From assembly GCF_007655135.1 (NCBI RefSeq), contig NC_045129.1:3844001-3908000 (forward strand): DNA of 64,000 bases, written 5' to 3'. Shown here piece by piece: positions 36,066-45,754 of this stretch. This DNA is from Punica granatum. Lineage: Eukaryota; Streptophyta; Magnoliopsida; Myrtales; Lythraceae. The notes beneath the pieces were generated by a model. That model did no database searches, had not been told where the DNA came from, and was given only the letters and a program-made list of their open reading frames with translations. Each line of letters starts with the position of its first letter. Position 1 is the first letter of the stretch. The translations under genes were made by a program, and so were the position numbers.

Positions 36066-36818
36066 TTACGATGTGTGAGCCTCCATCTTCTCAATTTTCT
36101 TCCCAATAACACCCCCAAGTTCCCTCTCAATCTCCTCAACTAATCCCACTTCCCCGAATTTTCTCAGCCCTCGGATCAAAACCTTCACAACGTGCTCGTC
36201 CACCGTACACGTGGACTCCCACCCGCTCCTCCTCATCATCCCGCATATCCTCACCGTGGATTCCCTCCTCTCCGCTCCGATCACAGCCGTCAAGAGCCTC
36301 CCCAGTCCTTTTCTATCCCGGCAGTCCACAGCACCGCCATCCCTCTCCAGCTCCGCCACCAGCTCGTCGATCGCCTCCGCCTCGCCGCTCCTCGCGAGCG
36401 CGTGGGCCACGTCGGCGTAGAGGGAAAGGTACTCGGTTCCGCCGGGGTATTCCGACCGGAGCGCGGCGAGTACAAAGAGCGCGAGGGCGCACTCCCCCTG
36501 CCGCAGGAGCTCCCGCAGGGCCGCGACGAGGTCGGACTTAATGAGGCGGGAGAGGGTCTTGCCGATGAAGGAGGCATCGGCGGAGTTAGACCGCTTAGCT
36601 CGTTTAAGGGACTGGACGGCTTGGATTGCCTCGATGCTGAGGGTTCGGCCCTTGACGAGGGGCCCGCGGCCGTCCCGTGGACCGCAGCTCACTTGAACGT
36701 AGCAGCGGTGGGTTGGGGCGGAGATGGCGCCGGTGACGGTGGCAGTGTGCCTCGGAGAGATGGCAGGGATGGGTTTGAGGAAAGGATTGGGATTGAAGCC
36801 CAGGAGAGATGACGCCAT
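36066..36818 (-). CDS. Short helical-repeat chloroplast protein, THA8-like
   Basis: One intronless exon of 250 residues, GC-rich compared with its surroundings. The first ~45 residues (MASSLLGFNPNPFLKPIPAI) look like a plastid transit peptide. Then come a conserved-looking KGRTLSIEAIQAVQSLKRAK, a helical segment LSRLIKSDLVAALRELLRQG with ALFVLAALRSEY, and further helix pairs (LSLYADVAHALARSGEAEAI, VVKVLIRGLRKFGEVGLVEE). These resemble the few degenerate PPR repeats of THA8-family proteins. THA8 proteins bind RNA and help splice chloroplast group II introns. The family call is from memory of that pattern and is moderately sure; the exact paralogue is not assigned. Confidence 0.7.
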   Translation of the reverse strand: MASSLLGFNPNPFLKPIPAISPRHTATVTGAISAPTHRCYVQVSCGPRDGRGPLVKGRTLSIEAIQAVQSLKRAKRSNSADASFIGKTLSRLIKSDLVAALRELLRQGECALALFVLAALRSEYPGGTEYLSLYADVAHALARSGEAEAIDELVAELERDGGAVDCRDRKGLGRLLTAVIGAERRESTVRICGMMRRSGWESTCTVDEHVVKVLIRGLRKFGEVGLVEEIERELGGVIGKKIEKMEAHTS

Positions 36819-38394
36819 CGGAGGTGAAGGGAGTGAAGTGAAGACTGCGAAAGAGCTGAAAAGAAAAGCGATAACGGACTTACATTAAAATAGAGTAAAT
36901 TGCATTTGAGACCCTTGAACTTTCACAGAGTAACCACTCGCAGGAGTGTGCGGGGATACTGAGGGTTCCTAAAATCAATCTAGCATACGATCCGGGTAAC
37001 TCCAATTATTAATAGAGTAGGGTTCGGATAGTGATTTAAGAAATCGATGGAAATAGATTTCGGTTCTGATTTCAACATATTGGGTACAACGGAACAAGTA
37101 TATGAGATCTTTTTTTTTTGAAAAAAAATTATATTTATAATTCTCTATGTGCAATATTAGTAGTTCTAAAATCCTAAAGAGAATTCCTTTGCTTTATCTA
37201 TTTAGAGGAGCTACATCATCCTTTTTTTTTTATTGCGCTAAACAGTTATGTAATTTTAGTTACTTATTTGCTTTATCTACTAGATAACCTTAAGAAGAGC
37301 TACATAATTCTTTAGTTTTATGGATGGATAGATGAATGAAATCCGATTAATCTATGTTGACATTTGTATGTTTCGAGTGATTATAAATGAGATCTTTCGA
37401 TTTTATTTATTTCATTTATTTTGTTTGAAGGGAAAAAATTACATATTTTAATAGGGTACTCGAAACCTATAGTATAATTTAGGTTTCGGGTAAGTTTGTT
37501 TCAGGTCCTAAAGGGTATTATTCAATTCTAAAATTTTGAAACTTGTCCATTACATTGTAGGGTTTGTGTACTGTGAAAAAAAAAAAGTATCCAAATCTGT
37601 ACAATTTTACACATGAGCTCTTTCATTCCAGAGAAAATGCAACCACCTCTAGCACGATCAACTTATATTGCACAAAGTCAAACGAAACAAACAATCCTCT
37701 TATGCAATCAATAAAACTTGGTGCACCGTATTATCAAGTAAATTATTAAATATTTTATTGAACATTAAATAAAACTCTTTGAAATTTGTACATTTTATTT
37801 CAATATTTGAATATTTTACTTCCAAGTATGTGTAATTTATTTTGAAATATGTGCAACTTTACTTTCTCTATTAATAATTTACTAAAATTTCAAGTAACTT
37901 ATTAGAAATTTTAATATTTTATTCTGATTATATGGTGCAACTGTTTACACTATAGATCTTCGTGAAATTATAAGATTTTATTGTGGTGGTTCTAACTAGG
38001 AATGCAACAACTTCAATCGCTTTAGATCAGTTCTGGATTTTCAAGAATTTTTTGAGACATATTGTAATTAGGAAGTGAAAGCAAGTGGCATATTTGTTCT
38101 TATGAAAAGTGTTATTTAATAATTAGATGCTTTGTATTAAATTTTTATCGTAATTTTTAATGATAATCCTGAGAAAGGGGAGAGAAACATAAGAATGCAC
38201 TTGAAAAGAAATATAAAAGGTTGTATTTGAAAATTTGAGTATTACTCAATCATTTAGCTATATAACACCCAATCAAAATGGTTAAAAATGAGAAATTAGC
38301 CTCACACGCCTTTAAATTTTTACTTACAAGTATTCTGATTGATATTTGGACGAGTAACACTTAAACAAATATATGTATATATATATATATATTT
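36819..38394. other. AT-rich intergenic DNA
   Basis: Homopolymer and TA runs, with no supported gene. A short frame at 37564-37749 lacks family features. Confidence 0.55.
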
Positions 38395-39159
38395 GAGTTA
38401 AATGCACTTTACCTCCCAATCTATGAGGAGAGTTTGGGTTTGCCTCCCGACCTTTAAATTTTTGCAGAACACCTCCCGACGTTACCAGAAAATAAGTACG
38501 ATGCCTCCTCAATCAATTTCCGATCAAAATTCCGGCAATAAAAAAAGCACATGTCCTTCACGTATCAAGTAGTTGCGACCCATCTCCCAGCAGCGATGGT
38601 CTCCTCTCTCCGACAATCTCTTGCCATGCTCCAATGTAGACAGCAGTGACCCATCTCCCGGAAGTGACCCATTTTCCTATTCAATCTGCTGAATTTGTCC
38701 TATTTACACCCTTTCAATCTGCGTTTTGATGTAATCGTTAAGCAATTCAATTGTTTTATGTTTTCCGAAACCCGACAAACACTAGAGTTTTATTGTTTCC
38801 CACGAGTTTCGTTTCTTATCGAATCCGAACATGGATCAAACAACTTCTGCTCCATTTTGGGGAGTAGAAAATGGGGAATTGTTGGTGTGTTATTTAAGAA
38901 TTAATTATTCTCACTATGTTGCTATCTCTGTGCAGGACAAAGAACGAGCAATAAATGGTGGTGTGAGACAATTTTACCTTTTTATTTTGACATGTAAGTG
39001 GATGTGTTCCTTTTTTTGTTAGAATTTTGATTGAAAATTGGTTGAGAGGGCATCTTGTTTATTTTCCAGTAAGAGCGGGAGGCATTCTTAAAAAATTTGA
39101 AGGTGATGGGACAAACCTAAACTCTTCTTGTAAGTCGGAAGGTAAAGAACATTTAATTC
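38395..39159. mobile_element. TIR DNA transposon remnant with long diverged arms
   Basis: 38395-38560 and about 39000-39159 are imperfect inverted repeats of roughly 160 bp. The left arm has CTTTACCTCC, GAGAGTTTGGGTTTG and AAATAAGTACGATGCC; the right arm has their diverged complements. No transposase frame is visible, and no clear target duplication, so it is probably old. Confidence 0.6.
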
Positions 39160-39245
39160 TTCTTTTTTTTTTTAACTTATGCGCGAGGAGAATTAAAAAG
39201 ACAAGAAAAACTTGAAAATGGGAAACGAAGAAAAAGGCATATTGG

Positions 39246-39327
39246 CGTCGACAGCAGGATTCGAACCTGCGCAGGCAAAGCCCAACAGATTTCGAGTCTG
39301 TCTCCTTAACCACTCGGACATATCGAC
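39246..39327 (-). tRNA. tRNA-Ser (CGA)
   Basis: An 82-nt minus-strand sequence starts GTCGATATGTCCGAGTGG and folds with a 7-bp acceptor stem (GTCGATA with TGTCGAC). It has the class II long variable arm (TTGGGCTTTGCCTGCGC), anticodon CGA in GACTCGAAATC, and the T-loop GTTCGAATCC. It has no intron and discriminator G, as in nuclear serine tRNAs. Confidence 0.95.
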
Positions 39328-40876
39328 GCTTGGGTTTTGGGGAAAACAGACACTTTTATATCGCTAGCATGATTAATTTTGGGCCCAGAATCCATAATGA
39401 TAAGTGGACCAAGGTAGGTATTTAAGTTCGGTGGGGCATTAATATAGTCCGTGAGTAATCATTTAAGATTCGAATTTTAGTAACGTACTTCCAAGCCTTG
39501 AAAGGTCATTCACGACAGTAGAAATGTTGGCAAATGACAGGGGCAGGCACAGCATAACACGGGTTATTTTTTCCCGAATCGCAACCTTCCCTAATTTACA
39601 AAATTTCATTTTCCTATCCGAAACCGATTTCAAAGTCGTTTTACAATAATAAAATGGTTTGGGAAAAAATTGCATTTTCAATTATGTTAACCGAAATATT
39701 TCAAATCAAGAAAATAAAACATTAGTGTAAAAGTCGTACGAGAGTTGAACCGAGATAGAATAAAAGCCTACAAAGAAACTAAAAATAAAAGCGGGTATAT
39801 ATAATAAACTTTCTACAAAAGGTCAAATATACAAACGAATTAAATTTCCAATTAAATGTGAGCTCAAACCTCTAACGCTCGGAGAGAAAGTTGAACCCGT
39901 TCCTTTTATGATGTTTTGACTTTGAGTAGGTTTTGATAAGTTATATTTGTTTTCCACTTCTTTATTTTTATTATTTAAATTATTAGAAAAATCTGAATTT
40001 CATATTTATTATAACAAGATATATATATATATATATATTCGGAATAGGAAGTCAACCGCAGTTTAGAATTGAAAAACAGCAACTGACCTCTAAACCGAAT
40101 TATTCCTTAAACCACATAACTTGTTTTTAATAAAAAAAAATCCGGTACATGATGGTTATATGAACGGTTTGATTATTATTGTCATGCACAGACCAAGCAT
40201 ATTTACTGCTCTGCGTTGATGGCTATCACTTGCAGTGCAGGTGTCGAAGCTCAGTACAATCATTTCATCCATGATTATACCTTAACATGAATCATTCTTC
40301 CTTACTAATCTGAAAAATCCTCGATTTTGCCATAAAAACTTAAAAGGAGGTGAATTACTGAGCTGAACAATATCCGGACAGAGAAAAAAACAGAAGTCTT
40401 ACATTAGCTAATAGCTCAACTTATAACTATATATTCGAGCACTGCTTTTCAAATAATTAGATGCTAATTAAGAAATAATTTTGATTTTAATTGTGGAAAA
40501 TGACAAATAATTGTGTAGTGTATTGAGTTAAAGTTAAAGTTAAAATTTTTTACTTGAGAAATGTGTATTTTTATTGTGTAGTGTGTTGAGTTAAAGTTAA
40601 AGTTAAAATTTTTGTGATTTTAAGTGCGAAACCAAACGAAACAGTAATAACTCAATCTTTGGATGTATTAAAAATACAAATTATTCCTTTATTCGATCTT
40701 TCCAAGTGGAAAAGGCAAATCAACAGTTCAATGACAATTTGTGGTGACTGAGGAAGAATTTATAATTAAGGGAAAAGGGAGGAAGAGAACTCATTACATT
40801 ATAACGTGGATTAGGTGCCATCAAATTAATTATAAGAGGAATCCAATTTATCAGATGGGTCTTCCCGCATGATAAG
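39328..40876. other. AT-rich intergenic DNA with small repeats
   Basis: No gene is supported. A short direct repeat (GTGTAGTGTXTTGAGTTAAAG) occurs at about 40515 and 40577 and shares sequence with the MITE family at 40877 and 42504. Confidence 0.5.
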
Positions 40877-41125
40877 CTTGTGTTTGGTTTTAGAGTTGAA
40901 TAGAGTTGAGTTTTGATTTTAATTAGTTTGTAATGATTGTATTGTTGAATTATGAGAAAAAAGTGTGAAAAATTAATGAATAGTTGAAATAAAGTAATAA
41001 TTAAGTAATGATTGTATTGTTAAATTATGAAAAAAGTAATAAATAATTTAGAAAATTTAATATTAAAAATTGAATTGAATAGTTAAAAAAAAATTTTAAA
41101 ATTAAAAAGTAATAAACACATCCCC
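40877..41125. mobile_element. AT-rich MITE (GTTTGGTTTTAGAGTTG family), copy 1
   Basis: It starts GTGTTTGGTTTTAGAGTTGA and continues with GAGTTTTGATTTTAATT and TGTAATGATTGTATTGTTGAA. The same order of motifs occurs in the copy at 42504-42757. It is non-coding. Confidence 0.5.
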
Positions 41126-41450
41126 TTAAGTTTGGTGGCTTCACGGTCCATGTTTGGCCATTAATTCGGCACATTGATTTCACTCTCAGAAGGTTCTGTT
41201 TTACCCTGTACCTCTGTTTTACCTTGTACCTCATGTCCATCCCTAATCCAGATGTAAGTGATGAAATATCCATCGCAGCGCGTGTACGGATGATACGAGC
41301 AGAACGGCAAAGTGACATTTATAAATTCTTATGAATATTTTGATGATTTAATTCTAGCCAGAAAAAATTAGAGCTTATTTACATTTTCAATTCTTTCTTT
41401 AAGATCAGTTTAAAAAATTAATCTTCCTCTTCATTTATATCTATATTATA

Positions 41451-41864
41451 TCTATACTACAAAAGGGAACATGGTGTAAGTTAGGGTAAAATTTCTTATC
41501 CCAAAATGCCCATTGCAAATATAAAATTACCGATTTACTAATCATTAAATCATTGGAAGTTAAAAGAATAATTTAGTAAATTCATATTTTATTAACTACC
41601 AAAAAAAAAAACTTATCCTTTCTCTTTCTCCCCCCAAACCCGTTCCCTCCATCTTTTATCTTCCTCAATATTTTCTTTTATTATTTAATATTAAAATTAA
41701 TAAAAGTCTTTTTTAACCTCTATAATATATTGAAAACCGACTGGATTATATATCTATAAAATTATTGCATGTAAAATTTTCAGCTCAAACTTAGGTTGAA
41801 AATTTGTGCGTAGCGCAAGTCATTTTTTAATTAAATTTTGTGCATAGTACGGGTCTGCGTCTAG
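41451..41864 (+). mobile_element. Non-autonomous Helitron
   Basis: The 414-bp element starts TCTATACTACAAAAGGG after an A and ends GGGTCTGCGTCTAG before a T. TC start, CTAG end and insertion between A and T are the Helitron rules, and the TCTATACTA start with a GCGTAGCGC-type end is common in plant Helitrons. No Rep/helicase frame is present. Confidence 0.7.
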
Positions 41865-42503
41865 TTGTCATTTAATTCTATTCGCGAGTTAAAAATTGTA
41901 CATGTGTATGTTTAATTTTTTAAATCTATAAATAGAACTAAACTAAAACAAATTATGGTTACCTTAAATTTATTTATCATTTAATAGTCTTTTTGGAACC
42001 AAATTAATCTATTGATTATAAGCAGAAATTTAAAATGGTTATAACAAGAATTGATTTTCTGATTCTTTCTGTTGTTTTTGCCTATCTCGATATAATTGAA
42101 TAAGCAAACAATATATTAAAATTTTGTAAAAGCCCTAATTAGATGTTTTAATTATATTACAAATTAATCTTTTGGAAGTGAATAATATGCTGTTATAAAT
42201 TCACTCTAGTCAAACTTTATGGTTTGTTATTATTCTAATTTATTAAAACAACATAAATATATCAATTAATATTAATGTGAACATATAAAAACTAAAGTGA
42301 TATTAAAAACTTCCTATAAAATATAATGAGATCATATGTACTTTGAGATAATTCACATTCTCTCGATACTTATTGTACCATTTGTCAACTCAAATGACCA
42401 TAAAAGAATCTTTGAAAATTTTCAATTTATTGTAATATTTATTATTATTAAAATCAAGCATCTTAAATAGTATGATTTGACTTATAATTAAAAATTATCA
42501 GTA

Positions 42504-42757
42504 TATTTGGTTTTAGAGTTAGGTAGAGTTGAGTTTTGATTTTAATTGAGTTGTAATGATTGTGTTGTTGAATTATGAGAAAAAGTGTGAAAAAATAATA
42601 AATAATTGAGAGAATTTAGTATTAAAAATTGAATTGAATCTTTAAAAAAATTAAAGAAAATGAAAAAAAGTAATAATTGTGTTGTTAATTTTTGTTGTGT
42701 AGTGAGTAAAATTAAAATTAAAATTAAAATTTTAAAAATCGATTCTAAAATCAAACA
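42504..42757. mobile_element. AT-rich MITE (GTTTGGTTTTAGAGTTG family), copy 2
   Basis: The left end ATTTGGTTTTAGAGTT is inverted at the right end (GATTCTAAAATCAAACAG). The interior matches the copy at 40877-41125 in motif order. It is non-coding. Confidence 0.6.
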
Positions 42758-43033
42758 GGTTTAGTTCAAGCAGAATTCCCCAAAAGAAAACCGTGTAACA
42801 TAAGGACAGAAAGCTAGTAAACTTGTGCAATCATTTCTGACATTCATTCATTATGTTGCATCATTTATGTCTTTTTTATAAAAAAAACCAAGATCATTTA
42901 TATTTATGAAGTGACATCCGACATATCATTTCTGATTCAAATTATCATATATCATTCATTTATTTCTAAGTACCAGCTTTTCATGCCCAAAAAAGAAAAA
43001 AAAAATATACCGGCCTTCCTATAGTGATCTAAT

Positions 43034-44215
43034 GAGAAATCTATACATTTGATCTTTCAATTTTGAATGTTTTTCTATTTTCGTCATTTTTCTATTTTTT
43101 TATCGTTTATATTCTATACTTTTAAATACTTGTCTGTTTCAGTCATTTTCCTTTTTCTTGATTCATTTTCATCGAACATCTTTGATAACTTTTCTATTTT
43201 CATTCTTTCATCAGATTTTTTATGACAAAAAAATTTGAACTTTAGTCATCAACCTTTCAAAGTTATCTTTTATCTTAATTCTTATATTTTATTCAATTTT
43301 ACTTAGTATTAAACGTTTTGTTTCTTATATTCTATCCCTTGAATTCCAATAAATGCCATCACTGCATTTTAAAATTTTTAAAAATTATTATTTTAATTTC
43401 AAAAATAAAACAAATTATGTCAAAATAATAAAAGAAAAATCGTGAAACTACTCGAGAGAATGAGCAGGGACAAGCATTTAGGTCGCATGCAATCTCGTCT
43501 GGGGCAATGACATTTTGCATTGGGAGAATCGATACTCAAATTTGCAAGTAAAGAAAGGGAAAAATACTAGAAAAATAAAGGCGATTATGATTCGATAGCC
43601 ACAAATCACACCTATAGCTATGAGGTTGGTAGTGACACACTAAGCAAGGACATGATACAACTTGATGCAGGAAATGATATTACAAAGTGTAATCGTGGAT
43701 GAAGGTATAGGCCTAAGGTGACCTCCTCTAATGTGGTAGTGCCCGACTTCGTCCTCTATTGGCTACTACCGCCTCTCCCCCTCTCAATTTACCATCTTCC
43801 CTTTCAAAATATATTTTGATAGATTTTGTTTTATTTTTGGAATTAAAATAATAATATTTTTTATAAATTTCAAAAATATCGTGTGAGCATTTTATGGGAA
43901 TTTGAGGAGTAGAAGTATAAGAAACAAAACGTTTGATACTAAAGAAAAACTGAAACGAAAAAAGAATTAGGATAAAAGAACAAGTTTAAAAGGTCGATGA
44001 CCAAATTTAAAATCTTCTCCAATAAAAAAATATAATAAAATGAGGAAAATAGAAAAATGACTAAAGGTATTGGACGAAACGAACTAAGAAAAAGAAAAAG
44101 AACTGAAACAGAAAAGTATTTAAGGGTATAAAATCTAAATGATAAAAAAAATTAGAAAATGGACTAAAATAGAAAAGCATCCAAACTTAGATGACCAAAT
44201 GTATAGTTTTCCTGC
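43034..44215. mobile_element. Foldback element with arms of about 400 bp
   Basis: The two arms are inverted repeats of each other (about 43034-43440 and 43800-44215). Both carry the series TATACATTTG, TTTTCTATTTT, TTAAATACTT(G/T)TCTGTTTCAGT and AAACGTTTTGTTTCTTATA, read inward. The 8-bp repeat GATCTAAT flanks the element (43026-43033 and 44216-44223). The middle 360 bp is unrelated, less AT-rich sequence without a clear gene. The size of the target duplication suggests a hAT or Mutator type mobiliser; there is no transposase. Confidence 0.75.
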
Positions 44216-44520
44216 GATCTAATTTTTATGGAACTAAAGCTTTTACAATTATCAATGATAGTTGGTTCAAGTGATTCGACTCTTATTTTCCTTAAGTAAG
44301 ATATCAGATTCAAGATTTGTGGATGAAGAAAATTCACATTGGAAAAACTTTACCGCTTAGTGGACCGACCATACTCAACTAGATTAGTTATGGCTCATTG
44401 GGCTTCTGGATATTAGGGTTCATACCCAAAAAAGGCTTTTACAATTGATAGTTGGGGTCTTCTCGTGAATCCGCGTTCATTTGATAGTTAAACCTTAGTT
44501 TTTACGATTTATAGTATAAG

Positions 44521-45156
44521 GTTAATAACAAAAAAAAGCATAAATTTTTCACATTTTAACAATTATAGCATGAACTTTTTTCCTTAATCTAAAAATGAAT
44601 AAACTTTCGATTTGATAACAATTCTAACACGGTATCAAATTTTTCATTAATTTGGATAAGTCTGTCTACCAGTTTAACAAAAATTTTAAAACTTTTTATT
44701 TTTTATTTTTTGCAGAAAAGAATTATAAACTAAATATCTCCGGCAAGCATATTGATTCCTCATCAATTTAAATAATAATTAATTTCTTGGTCCAACTGTA
44801 TTAGACAACTGGTAGAACTACACGTCCACACAATTCCTCATCAATTTGAAGCCGCCGGCGACCCCAATCGAGGATGGTGGCCGAAATCGAGACCCCTACT
44901 CCCTGGAATCGGGAGAACCCTGAAATTAGGGATTCTCCCAATTCCGGTGGGCAGAGCCACGACCCGACCATCCTCCTCCCGATTGGGTTGTTGGCCTCTT
45001 TGCGTCCTTGATTAGGTCTAAATTAACAAAAAATTTGACGTTGTGATAGAATTGTTATTAAATCGAAAGTTTATGTATTTTTAAGTTAAAGAAAAAAGTT
45101 CATGCTAAAATTATTAAAATACGAAAAGTTTGTCCCTTTTTTTTTGTTATTAACCC
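44521..45156. mobile_element. Mutator-like TIR element with GC-rich centre
   Basis: Terminal inverted repeats of about 120 bp (GTTAATAACAAAAAAAAG and its complement at the right end; internal shared motifs AGCATGAACTTTTTTC and AAACTTTCGATTT). An 11-bp direct repeat TATAGTATAAG flanks the element (44510-44520 and 45157-45167). The centre (about 44850-44995) is GC-rich without an intact ORF. Target duplication length fits the Mutator superfamily. Confidence 0.75.
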
Positions 45157-45754
45157 TATAGTATAAGATTATTTTCTTAATAACTTTAATTTTAAAAAGC
45201 CTCTTAAAATATATGGAGCACTATAAGTATATGCGGGGGAAAATTTTACAATTCCACATACATTGCGTATGAATATATATATATATACACATGCAAGTAG
45301 GTTCTTACGCCTCTGCCACTAGATATATCGCCCTAATTAGATTTCTTGGAGCTAATAGAACTTAGAGATTTATAATTTCTCATTGAGGCGTACGCGCATG
45401 TTGCTATCATGTACAGTCTACTATATGTTGTTCTTTTTCTTTTTTTCTTTTTTTTGGATAAGTCATTCTACCAGTTTACCAAGAATTATTATTATTATTT
45501 TTTGCAGAAAAGAATTATAAACTAATTATCTCCGACAAGCACATTAATTCCTCATCAATTTAAATAATAATTAATTTCTTGGTCCAACTGTATTAAAAAA
45601 CTGGTACAACTAGCGTCCACTCAATTTACTGAACCGTACCCCCTAAGCTGATCACCCCATAGCCCATAATTCAATTCCTTCCTTCAATGGCGGTCCAGCT
45701 TTATGATCACGATGATAATCAACCTGCTGTATAGTAATTGAGCTATAGCAAATA

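Noticed and set aside
36192..36812. 206-residue plus-strand open frame
   Set aside because: It is the antisense of the GC-rich THA8-like gene; low stop-codon density follows from base composition.
44850..44995. GC-rich island as an independent gene
   Set aside because: It has no intact ORF and lies within the TIR element at 44521-45156.
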